The notes under the pieces: model-generated | Databases searched by the model: none | What the model was told of the DNA's origin: nothing | Seen by the model: the letters and a program-made list of their open reading frames with translations, nothing else | Shown here: piece by piece, positions 1-7,322 of the stretch | Numbering within the stretch: the first letter of the stretch is position 1 | How the letters are laid out: each line of letters opens with the position of its first letter | Assembly: GCF_030812885.1 (NCBI RefSeq) | Contig: NZ_JAUSTO010000008.1 | Span: forward strand, 1-64,000 | Reading direction: 5' to 3' | Source of the DNA: Moryella indoligenes | GTDB lineage: Bacteria; Bacillota; Clostridia; Lachnospirales; Lachnospiraceae | Length of the DNA: 64,000 bases | Made by a program: the position numbers and the translations under genes

Positions 1-95
1 ACCGGAATGCAACCTCCCGGAGGGTATTCATTTATAAGCAACTATGGACTCAGGTCAGGGTGAGAGGGGTTGCATCTCGTTTTACAAGTGAGGGA

Positions 96-2090
96 TTATT
101 TTTTCCTGCTGCCCGGATCGCCAAGCATCCTCAGAACCTCGCTCATGCGGTCACGCAGCCTTGCAGCCTCCTCAAAGTTCAGCTCTGCTGCCGCCCGGAG
201 CATACTCTTCTCCAGCTCCTTTGAGAGCTTTTTCAACTCTGCATCGCTCATGGACTCCGGATCCTTCTTCCAACTCTCCTCATCCCGGATCACTGCCTTC
301 GTCATCGTGATCACATCGCGCACCGCCTTCTTTATGGTAGTCGGCGTGATGCCGTGCAGCGCATTGTACTCCTCCTGAAGCTTCCGCCTCCGCTCCGTCT
401 CATCAATTGCCCGGCGCATCGAGTCCGTGATGGTATCCGCATACATAATCACATGCCCCTCAGCATTTCGCGCGGCGCGCCCTATGGTCTGAATCAGCGA
501 GGTCTCGCTGCGCAGAAACCCCTCCTTGTCCGCATCCAGTATCGCCACCAGCGTAATTTCAGGAATATCCAGCCCCTCTCTTAAGAGGTTGATGCCGACA
601 AGCACATCAAATTCGTCGAGGCGCATCGCGCGGATGATCTGCGCGCGCTCCAGCGTGTCGATGTCCGAGTGCAGATAGCGCACGCGGATCCCGACCTCCC
701 GCATGTAGTCGGTGAGATCCTCCGCCATGCGCTTTGTGAGTGTGGTGATCAGGATCTTATGCTTTGCCTCCGTCTCCTTCCGCACCTCGGAGATCAGATC
801 GTCGATCTGCCCCTCCACCGGGCGCACGGAGATCTCCGGATCCAGAAGGCCGGTCGGCCGGATGATCTGCTCCGCCCGGAGCATCTCGTGCGCCGCCTCA
901 TAGTCGGAGGGCGTCGCAGAGACAAAGAGCATCTGGTCTATCCTCTGCTCAAACTCCTGAAAATTCAGCGGACGGTTGTCCAGCGCACTCGGCAGGCGGA
1001 AACCAAAATCCACCAGCGTGTTCTTTCTGGACAGATTTCCGTTGAACATCCCACCGATCTGCGGAATGGTGATGTGGCTCTCGTCCACGATGGTCAGATA
1101 GTCCTCCGGAAAATAGTCCATGAGCGTGAAGGGCGGCTCTCCCGGCTTCTGCCCGGTAAGAAAGCGCGTGTAGTTCTCAATGCCGGAGCAGAAGCCCGTC
1201 TCCCGCAGCATCTCCACATCGTAGTGTGTGCGCTCCTCAATGCGCTGTGCCTCGAGGAGCCTGCCCTCGCTCTTTAAATACGCCACTCTCTCCTCGCACT
1301 CCGCAAGTATCTCCCGGCAGGCTTTCTCAATCTTCTCCTTCGGCACGACATAATGGGAGGCCGGGTATATAGAGATGTGCATGGTCTCCGCCGTGGGGCT
1401 TCCGGTCAGCACGTCGATCTCTGTGATCCGCTCGATCTCGTCCCCGAAGAACTCCACCCGGTACGCGAGCTTGTCCTGATCCGCCGGAAATATCTCCAGC
1501 GTGTCCCCCCGCACCCGGAAGCTTCCGCGGTGAAAGTCCATGTCATTCCGCGTGTACTGAATGTCGATCAGGCGGGAGATCACCTCGTCCCTGTCCTTCT
1601 CCTGTCCCGGTCTTAAGCTCACCATCATGTCCTTATAATCTACCGGGCTTCCAAGTCCGTAAATACAGGATACACTCGCCACGACAATCACGTCTCTCCG
1701 CTCCAGCAGCGCGCTCGTCGCCGAGTTTCGGAGCTTATCGATCTCATCGTTGGTCGCGGAGTCCTTCTCAATATAGGTGTCTGTCTGCGGCACGTAGGCC
1801 TCCGGCTGATAGTAATCATAGTAGGAGACGAAATATTCCACCGCGTTTTCCGGGAAGAATTCCTTCATCTCACTGTAGAGCTGCGCCGCGAGCGTCTTGT
1901 TGTGAGAAATGATGAGCGTCGGCTTCTGCAGCTTCTGGATTACATTTGCCATGGTAAAGGTCTTCCCGGAGCCTGTGACGCCCACCAGCGTCTCAAACTG
2001 ATTCCCCTCCGAAAAGCCCTTCGAAAGTCGCTCGATTGCCTGCGGCTGATCTCCCGTCGGCTGATACTCACTGTGCAGCTTAAATTCCAT
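96..2090 (-). CDS. uvrB: Excinuclease ABC subunit B
   Basis: UvrB is the damage-verifying helicase-like subunit of nucleotide excision repair. It is loaded by UvrA and recruits UvrC for incision. The 664-residue protein has the full family length. The Walker A motif GVTGSGKT is at residues 37-44, the tyrosine-rich damage-probing beta-hairpin (YYDYYQPEAY) is near residue 92, a VDESH Walker B is near 336, motif VI (QTIGRAARN) is near 540, and a C-terminal UVR coiled-coil that contacts UvrC follows. The start is ATG with GAGAGG upstream. It lies 142 bp downstream of the XerD-like gene and is probably cotranscribed with it. uvrA is not in the window. Confidence 0.98.
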   Translation of the reverse strand: MEFKLHSEYQPTGDQPQAIERLSKGFSEGNQFETLVGVTGSGKTFTMANVIQKLQKPTLIISHNKTLAAQLYSEMKEFFPENAVEYFVSYYDYYQPEAYVPQTDTYIEKDSATNDEIDKLRNSATSALLERRDVIVVASVSCIYGLGSPVDYKDMMVSLRPGQEKDRDEVISRLIDIQYTRNDMDFHRGSFRVRGDTLEIFPADQDKLAYRVEFFGDEIERITEIDVLTGSPTAETMHISIYPASHYVVPKEKIEKACREILAECEERVAYLKSEGRLLEAQRIEERTHYDVEMLRETGFCSGIENYTRFLTGQKPGEPPFTLMDYFPEDYLTIVDESHITIPQIGGMFNGNLSRKNTLVDFGFRLPSALDNRPLNFQEFEQRIDQMLFVSATPSDYEAAHEMLRAEQIIRPTGLLDPEISVRPVEGQIDDLISEVRKETEAKHKILITTLTKRMAEDLTDYMREVGIRVRYLHSDIDTLERAQIIRAMRLDEFDVLVGINLLREGLDIPEITLVAILDADKEGFLRSETSLIQTIGRAARNAEGHVIMYADTITDSMRRAIDETERRRKLQEEYNALHGITPTTIKKAVRDVITMTKAVIRDEESWKKDPESMSDAELKKLSKELEKSMLRAAAELNFEEAARLRDRMSEVLRMLGDPGSRKK

Positions 2091-2232
2091 ATTCTGCCTC
2101 TCAGTCTGATATGCTGCGGGATCATCCAGAGTCCCCGCAGCTGCATCCCTTCCATAAAGGAAGGGCTGCTCCCCTCTTCCGGAACTGCCCTTTTCCTGTT
2201 ATCTCCTCTGTGCGCGGTCTCCCGGCTGCACT

Positions 2233-3117
2233 TTAGCGTCTTCTCGCCGTGCTTCTCCGTCTGCTGCCCGCGCTGCTGATGTAGCTCACGTAGGCGTGTG
2301 TGACAGAGATATCCGCGTGACCCAGCATCGTCTGCACGGAGTGCAGATCCGTGCCGCTCTTTAAGAGATGCGCCGCAAAGCTGTTTCTCAAGGACTGCGG
2401 CGTAATATCCTTCCGGATATCTGCCCTGTCTCCATAATATTTGATGATCTTCCAGAAGCCCTGACGGCTCATTGCCTTCCCGCTGATATTCACGAACAGC
2501 AGCTCCGTTTCATTGCCCTTTAGGAGCGCCTCGCGCGCATCCTCCAGATAGCTGCAGAGTGCCTCGCGCGCATCCTCCCCGAAGGGCAGCACGCGCACCC
2601 GCTCGCCGCTCCTCCTGCAGCTGACACAGCCCCGCGCAAAGTCCAGATCCGAGAGCGTCAGCTCTATCACCTCTGATACGCGAAGCCCTGTCGCACAGAG
2701 CAGCTCCAGCATAGCGCGGTCTCTGAGCTTTTTGAGCGTTTTTCCCTCCGTCTGCTGAAGAAAGCGCTCCACCTCATCTGCGGTGAGCACCGTCGGAAGC
2801 TTCTTCTCCACCTTCGGCGCCTTCAGCTCCTTGGCCGGATTCAGCGGAATATCCCCGTATCTCTCCTCAAACGAAAAAAAGGCCTTCATGGAGGCCACAA
2901 CTCTCGAAATCGTAGTTGTCGCCCTTCCCTTGCGCTCAAGCCAGAGTACATAAGCGCTCAGCATCTCTGCGCTGATCTCACCGGGTCTCCGTATTCCATA
3001 GCCGGAGAGCCATTCCGCCATCTGGCGCAGATCCCTCTGGTAGGACACCAGCGTATTTTCCGCCATATGCCGCTGATCCCTCAAAAACTCTGCGAAGCGA
3101 AGCAGTTCCTCTTCCAT
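2233..3117 (-). CDS. XerD-like tyrosine recombinase with a substituted active site
   Basis: This 294-residue protein has the two-domain XerC/XerD layout: a SAM-like core-binding domain (about 1-105) and a phage-integrase catalytic domain (about 110-280). Arg145 (ATGLRVSE), Arg244 (SLRNSF), His267 (MLGHAD) and the nucleophile candidate Tyr276 (THAYVS) are in place. However, the HxxR histidine is Gln241 (PQSLR), and the beta-hairpin lysine of the usual GKG motif is replaced by Ser170 (CRRSGER). The C-terminus is a short Arg-rich tail rather than the usual XerD end. By size and context it resembles a housekeeping XerC/D, but two of the conserved catalytic residues differ. I chose the ATG at 3117; an upstream in-frame start at 3177 would lie inside the leader hairpin. 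Confidence 0.9.
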   Translation of the reverse strand: MEEELLRFAEFLRDQRHMAENTLVSYQRDLRQMAEWLSGYGIRRPGEISAEMLSAYVLWLERKGRATTTISRVVASMKAFFSFEERYGDIPLNPAKELKAPKVEKKLPTVLTADEVERFLQQTEGKTLKKLRDRAMLELLCATGLRVSEVIELTLSDLDFARGCVSCRRSGERVRVLPFGEDAREALCSYLEDAREALLKGNETELLFVNISGKAMSRQGFWKIIKYYGDRADIRKDITPQSLRNSFAAHLLKSGTDLHSVQTMLGHADISVTHAYVSYISSAGSRRRSTARRR

Positions 3118-3143
3118 CTCGTTCCCCCGTTTTTCAACTCTCT

Positions 3144-3182
3144 GTCCGGTGCTCTCTGTGCTCCCGCCCTTTGGCACCGGAC
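3144..3182 (-). promoter_or_regulatory. Leader hairpin of the xerD-like/uvrB transcript
   Basis: A perfect 9-bp inverted repeat (GTCCGGTGC / GCACCGGAC) with a 21-nt loop lies between the predicted promoter and the xerD-like ribosome site. It has no T-run, so it is more likely an mRNA leader structure than a terminator. Confidence 0.5.
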
Positions 3183-3193
3183 GGTCAGTTCAC

Positions 3194-3222
3194 AGTATAC
3201 CCGCAAGATTATGTAAAATCAA
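3194..3222 (-). promoter_or_regulatory. Sigma-A promoter for the xerD-like gene and uvrB
   Basis: On the minus strand, TTGATT (3217-3222) and TATACT (3194-3199) are separated by exactly 17 bp. Transcription would start near 3187 and include the leader hairpin. Confidence 0.65.
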
Positions 3223-3238
3223 ACGCCCCGGAACAGCT

Positions 3239-3268
3239 GAAAAGACCGCTTGCGCGGCCTTTTTTTAA
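3239..3268 (-). terminator. Intrinsic terminator of the proC-nudix operon
   Basis: On the minus strand the stem AGGCCGC, loop GCAA and stem GCGGTCT are followed by TTTT. The plus-strand side also ends in a T-run, so it may act in both directions. Confidence 0.75.
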
Positions 3269-3296
3269 AAAAATACAAGATGTGGATATATGTCTG

Positions 3297-3869
3297 TCAC
3301 TGCGGGGATATCTTGCCCTTTTCTCCTTCAGAAAATATTTTTGCCGCGTAGCCCAGAATCGCAGAAACGGTCTTTCCGTCCCGCAGCTCACCGCGATAGA
3401 TCATCTGCAGAAGATCGCGGAGCTCCCACTCCTCCACCTCAATCGACTCATCCTGATCCAGATGCTGCTGTCCCGGAAGAAGCTCCCGCGCGAGAAAGAT
3501 ATCGATCTCCTCATCGCAGAAGGCGACAGTCGTATCGATGCGCATGAGAAATTCCAGCTTGTCCGGGCTCTCCACCCGGTAACCGGTCTCCTCCTCCAGT
3601 TCACGAAAGGCACAGAGCCGCCGCGGCTCGTCCGGGGAATCGACCTTGCCCGCGGGAATCTCCAGAGTGGCACGATCCAGCGCGTTCCGGTACTGCCGCA
3701 CCATGAGAAGCTTCCCCTCCGCAGTCAGCGGAAGCACGGCCGCCGCACCGTTGTGATGAATATAGTCCCAGCTCGCCTGATGACCGCCGATCTCCACGAG
3801 ATCCCGATATACCTTCAGTATGGTTCCCTCATAGGCGAGCTCACGCTTTAGGCGCCGTACCTCGTTCAT
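3297..3869 (-). CDS. Nudix hydrolase, ADP-ribose/ADP-sugar pyrophosphatase type
   Basis: This 190-residue protein probably hydrolyses ADP-ribose or related nucleotide sugars to AMP plus a sugar phosphate, in the cytosol. It resembles the NudF subfamily: an N-terminal beta-rich dimerization part, the RQYRNA and EIPAGK segments before the Nudix box, and the RELEEETG metal-binding core at residues 89-96. The Nudix box is one residue longer than the textbook spacing between the Gly and the central Glu. Its ATG overlaps the proC stop as ATGA, so the two genes are translationally coupled. A terminator follows it. Confidence 0.9.
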   Translation of the reverse strand: MNEVRRLKRELAYEGTILKVYRDLVEIGGHQASWDYIHHNGAAAVLPLTAEGKLLMVRQYRNALDRATLEIPAGKVDSPDEPRRLCAFRELEEETGYRVESPDKLEFLMRIDTTVAFCDEEIDIFLARELLPGQQHLDQDESIEVEEWELRDLLQMIYRGELRDGKTVSAILGYAAKIFSEGEKGKISPQ

Positions 3870-4663
3870 ATCTCACCTCTGCATCTGCGGTAGCAGGCCT
3901 CGGCGCCCTTCAGCACGACATTGCGGAAGCCGGTCTCCTCCAGCGCCGCCACGGCTTCGATGGTTGTGCCTCCGGGAGAGCAGACAGCATCCTTTAAGAG
4001 CGAGGGGTGCTCCCCCGTCTCCAGCACCATCTTCGCGCTGCCCAGCAGAGCCTGCGCCGCCATCTCCAGCGCATCCGTCTTCTTCATGCCGTAGCGGACC
4101 CCCGCATCGGAGAGCGCATCGATAAACATGTAGACAAAGGCCGGAGAGGAGCCGCTGATCACCGTGACGGCATCCATGAGCTGCTCATCCAGCTTCTTCA
4201 TGCGCCCGAAGGAGAGAAAGAGCTGCGCAAGCTCCTCCCTGTCGCCGTCTGTAAATCTGCTGTCGTCATAGCAGATGCCTGTCATCCCCTCCCGGATCTG
4301 TGCCGGCGTATTCGGCATCGCGCGGACGATTCTCTTAAAGCCGCCGAGCTTCTCCGAGACCTCCGCGATGGTGATACCCGGCGCGAGAGAGATCACCAGC
4401 TTCGATCCGCCGATCTCCGGGCGAATCTCCTCCAGCACTCTGTCATAGACCACGGGCTTCACCGCAAGAATCAGAATATCCGCCTCTCTCGCGCAGAGCT
4501 GATTGGAGCTCACAAAGCGCACACCAGTCTTTTCGTTGATCTTCACCCCGCGCTCCGGATGCGCACAGGTAAAGAGAAGATCCTCTTTTTTATGTGTCTC
4601 AATCAGGCTGTTCATAATTGCAGTCCCGATATGTCCCATACCGATAAACCCTATTTTTGACAT
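3866..4663 (-). CDS. proC: Pyrroline-5-carboxylate reductase
   Basis: ProC carries out the last step of proline synthesis, the NAD(P)H-dependent reduction of pyrroline-5-carboxylate. The 265-residue protein has an N-terminal Rossmann fold with GFIGMGHIGTA at residues 5-15, the AVKP segment after the second half of the fold, the RAMPNTPA motif near residue 113 and a helical C-terminal dimerization domain containing SGSSPAFVY. It is the first gene of a two-gene operon with the Nudix hydrolase and has its own promoter. The family assignment is clear; substrate choice within the family was not tested. Confidence 0.96.
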   Translation of the reverse strand: MSKIGFIGMGHIGTAIMNSLIETHKKEDLLFTCAHPERGVKINEKTGVRFVSSNQLCAREADILILAVKPVVYDRVLEEIRPEIGGSKLVISLAPGITIAEVSEKLGGFKRIVRAMPNTPAQIREGMTGICYDDSRFTDGDREELAQLFLSFGRMKKLDEQLMDAVTVISGSSPAFVYMFIDALSDAGVRYGMKKTDALEMAAQALLGSAKMVLETGEHPSLLKDAVCSPGGTTIEAVAALEETGFRNVVLKGAEACYRRCRGEI

Positions 4664-4705
4664 TCCGATTTCCTTTCTGTCCTGCTTGTCGCTGTCGTGC
4701 CTTCT

Positions 4706-4734
4706 ATCTTATTCCAGCGCGCCCATTCGCGCAA
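4706..4734 (-). promoter_or_regulatory. Sigma-A promoter for proC
   Basis: TTGCGC (4729-4734) and TAAGAT (4706-4711) on the minus strand are 17 bp apart, about 45 bp before the proC ATG. I saw no clear terminator for the upstream efflux operon in 4735-4835. Confidence 0.6.
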
Positions 4735-4835
4735 GCCTGAAACTCAAATCCTCCCCGGATCATCCGGCATGGCCGTAAGCTCTGCCCCAGCAGACTTCCG
4801 TATGAAGCACGCCCGCGGTATGGCCTGAGGCGCAC

Positions 4836-6038
4836 TCACTCCACAGAGGAATTGCCCTGAAGTGCCCAGTCATAGAGCTCAAGAGCCTCAAAAAAGCTGC
4901 TGTCCGCCGTGTTCAGCTCCGTCCGTGCAGCCTGATACTGTTTCAGCGCCCCCAGATAGGCCGAGACGGAGAGCATCCCCATCCGGTACTGAAGCTCTGC
5001 CGCGTCTTTGCTGAGCTCCGCAGCCTGCATCCCGCTCTGCGCCGCGTCAAGCCCCGCCTGCTTCGCCAGCGCGTCCTGCTGCATCTCCCGGAGATTCACC
5101 AGCAGATTCTGGTTCATAGCCTCCTCGCTGTCCGCGCGAAGCTCCCAGGATGTCGTTGACTTCACATGAGAGGCATTCCGGAAGTCAATCAATGTTCCGT
5201 TTTTGGCAATCGCCGCCCTGAGATCTGTCTCCGGATCCATGCCCTCAAGGCGCGCAGCATCCGCCGCCGGCGTCTCCCCGATCTCCGGGTCCGCATCCTC
5301 CTTCCAGCCGCAGAGCAGAATGAGGCTTTTCTTAAGCTTCGCCGCTCCCGCATCGAGTGAGACAAGCTGAGACTCCGCCCGCATGAGCGCTGTCTCCGCA
5401 GAGCTAAGATCCAGTGCGGTGCCAAGCCCCAGCGAGAGACGCTGCGCTGCGTCGTCCCGAAGTCTCCGGTACAGCGTCGCGGACTCTGACGCGATGGCGC
5501 GCTGGGTTCTCAGTCCGTTGTAGGAGATCATCAGCCGTTTCGCCGCGACAGAGACCTGACGCTCCGCCACGCGGAGCGGCCGGTTTGAGGCGCTCACCTC
5601 CCGCGAGAGCTTATCCGCTGAAGCCCCGATTCCCTTCGCCGTAGCGGAGAGTATCGCCTCCTGCATGGCATAGTTTCCATAGTCCGCCTGATCTCCCGCC
5701 GCCTTCGCGTTCTCCTTCAGCTGCCGCATATCCCGCTGCCGCGCGTGTAAATTATCGCGTATCGTCTGCATAAGCCGGATGTTGTCCGTAAAGCCTGACC
5801 AGGCAGAGACAATTGCCGGATTGAAGCTGTGTACCAGCTCATCAATCTCATCGTACTCCAGCCGGTTGTCCATCAGCGCAGCCCAGCGCTCCTCCGTGTA
5901 ACCGTTCAGCTCCGCCGCACTTTTTCCCGCCTCCGCGGGCTCTCTCGCTGCCTGCACGGCCGCCGATGCGGGAAATGCCGCCGTCCCCGCCAGTACAGCC
6001 GCAAGCGCCAGTGCCGCGGCTCTCCTCTCTCTCCTCAT
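4836..6038 (-). CDS. TolC-type outer-membrane-factor-like protein, second copy
   Basis: This exported 400-residue protein is rich in long amphipathic helices, as in the TolC/outer membrane efflux protein family. A signal peptide (Arg-rich n-region, Ala/Leu core, ASA cleavage site near residue 27) is followed by the segment WAALMDNRLEYDEI, which nearly repeats a segment of the neighbouring TolC-type protein (WAALRDNRMEYTEI). The C-terminal half ends in repeated AEL/QYRMG helices typical of the TolC repeat. It is the last gene of the RND operon, 14 bp after its paralogue, with a GAGGTGA ribosome site. A tandem paralogous pair is unusual; the two may form a hetero-oligomer or serve different pumps. 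No lipobox is present. Confidence 0.8.
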   Translation of the reverse strand: MRRERRAAALALAAVLAGTAAFPASAAVQAAREPAEAGKSAAELNGYTEERWAALMDNRLEYDEIDELVHSFNPAIVSAWSGFTDNIRLMQTIRDNLHARQRDMRQLKENAKAAGDQADYGNYAMQEAILSATAKGIGASADKLSREVSASNRPLRVAERQVSVAAKRLMISYNGLRTQRAIASESATLYRRLRDDAAQRLSLGLGTALDLSSAETALMRAESQLVSLDAGAAKLKKSLILLCGWKEDADPEIGETPAADAARLEGMDPETDLRAAIAKNGTLIDFRNASHVKSTTSWELRADSEEAMNQNLLVNLREMQQDALAKQAGLDAAQSGMQAAELSKDAAELQYRMGMLSVSAYLGALKQYQAARTELNTADSSFFEALELYDWALQGNSSVE

Positions 6039-6052
6039 GCTGTCACCTCGCC

Positions 6053-7279
6053 TCAGCTCGCCGCGCTGGCGCCGGCAAGCCCCCTAACTGCCCAGTCATA
6101 GGCCTCCATCGCCTGAAAGAGCGTGAGCTCCGCCTGCTTTCTTCCAAGCTCTGCCTGCTTTGCGTTCAGCTCTGCCGTCTCATACTCCACCCGGCTTAAA
6201 AGTCCCAGCTGATAGCGCTGCGCGCTCTGTGCGGCAGTCTGCGCGCTGAGCTCCGCATTTGATACGCTGTAGAGATAGCTGCTCTTCGCGCTGAGCACCG
6301 TCTGATACGCCGCATTGAGACTGGCAGCTATGCGGGCCTCATTATCCGCAATGGTGGATTTCAGAGTATTGATATCTGTCTCTCCGACCGCATTCTCAAG
6401 CTTTTTTTGATTCACGCGAAGCGTGTAGTTATTCTGTTTCGCATGCTCAAGATCCGCTTCCGGATTCATGCTGTCAATCCGGGAGAGCTGAAGCTCCGGC
6501 AGCGGTGCGATCTCTGCCTCACTGTCCGCCTTCCAGCCGAGCATCACCTGAAGCTTCTGCCGCGTCGCATCTCTCGCCGCACTGTCACTGATTTTCGTCT
6601 TTTCCGCATTCTGAACTGCCTGCTGCGTTGTGAGCAGCTGGATCTCCGTCCCGGCTCCCACAGCCTTCTGCGCCTCAGCAACAGAGAGCTGCAGCTCGGC
6701 GAGCTGCTTCGAGAGCGCATCCGCCTCCGTGCGGTACTGCCCCGCATAGTAAGCGATCATACTGTTCTGCGCAGTCTGCACCAGCGCCTTCTCTGCGCTC
6801 TCATAGTTCAGCCGTATGATCTCCGCGTCCTCAAGCGTATCGTCCGCCTGCTTCTGAAGGTTCTTCGCCTGCATCTCAGAGGTGAGCGCCGCCGTCATCG
6901 CGGCCGCGTAGTTCGCATCTCCCTCATCGGGATAGCTGATGTCCGCAAGCAGCTCGTCCGCAAGTCTCCGGTACTCTGAGGCCACATCGTCACGGCTGCT
7001 GCCGTAGTCCTTCCTGAATTTCCGGTAGCTGAACTGATTCTGCTGCACTGTCGGGTTGTACTCCTGAATCAGTCCCTCAATCTCCGTGTATTCCATGCGG
7101 TTGTCACGGAGTGCCGCCCACTCCTCCTCTGTCCGCGCAAACTGCGGCGAGGAGGCAAATATCGTCCCCGCCCCGAAAGCGGAGAGCTGAAGCACGAGCA
7201 GCAGCGCTGCTCCCCGACGGAGCACCGCGCACCCCGCACTTTCCCGCTCTGCCTGCATGACCCTCATTCTGTTCTTCAA
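6053..7279 (-). CDS. TolC-type outer-membrane-factor-like protein, first copy
   Basis: This exported helical protein of about 408 residues belongs to the TolC-like family. It has a signal peptide (hydrophobic LLLVLQLSAF core, ASS cleavage region), the segment WAALRDNRMEYTEI shared with the downstream paralogue, and heptad-rich helices with the TolC-repeat signature YQLGLLSRVEYETAEL near the C-terminus. It follows the RND pump gene by 43 bp with the start chosen here. That start is the TTG at 7279, which has AAAGGA five bases upstream; the ATGs at 7267 and 7258 are possible but lack a well-placed ribosome site. In a diderm it would form the exit duct; in a monoderm its role is open. Confidence 0.8.
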   Translation of the reverse strand: MKNRMRVMQAERESAGCAVLRRGAALLLVLQLSAFGAGTIFASSPQFARTEEEWAALRDNRMEYTEIEGLIQEYNPTVQQNQFSYRKFRKDYGSSRDDVASEYRRLADELLADISYPDEGDANYAAAMTAALTSEMQAKNLQKQADDTLEDAEIIRLNYESAEKALVQTAQNSMIAYYAGQYRTEADALSKQLAELQLSVAEAQKAVGAGTEIQLLTTQQAVQNAEKTKISDSAARDATRQKLQVMLGWKADSEAEIAPLPELQLSRIDSMNPEADLEHAKQNNYTLRVNQKKLENAVGETDINTLKSTIADNEARIAASLNAAYQTVLSAKSSYLYSVSNAELSAQTAAQSAQRYQLGLLSRVEYETAELNAKQAELGRKQAELTLFQAMEAYDWAVRGLAGASAAS

Positions 7280-7322
7280 GGCATTCCTTTCCCGGCCCGT
7301 CAGGGCCGCCCGTAAAGTCCAC

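Noticed and set aside
1..95. Possible terminator downstream of uvrB
   Set aside because: No convincing stem with a T-run is visible in the 95 bases before the window edge.
2091..2232. Hairpin GGAAAAGGGC/GCCCTTCC between the xerD-like gene and uvrB as a terminator
   Set aside because: The stem has a bulge and long loop and lacks a T-run; the genes are more likely cotranscribed.
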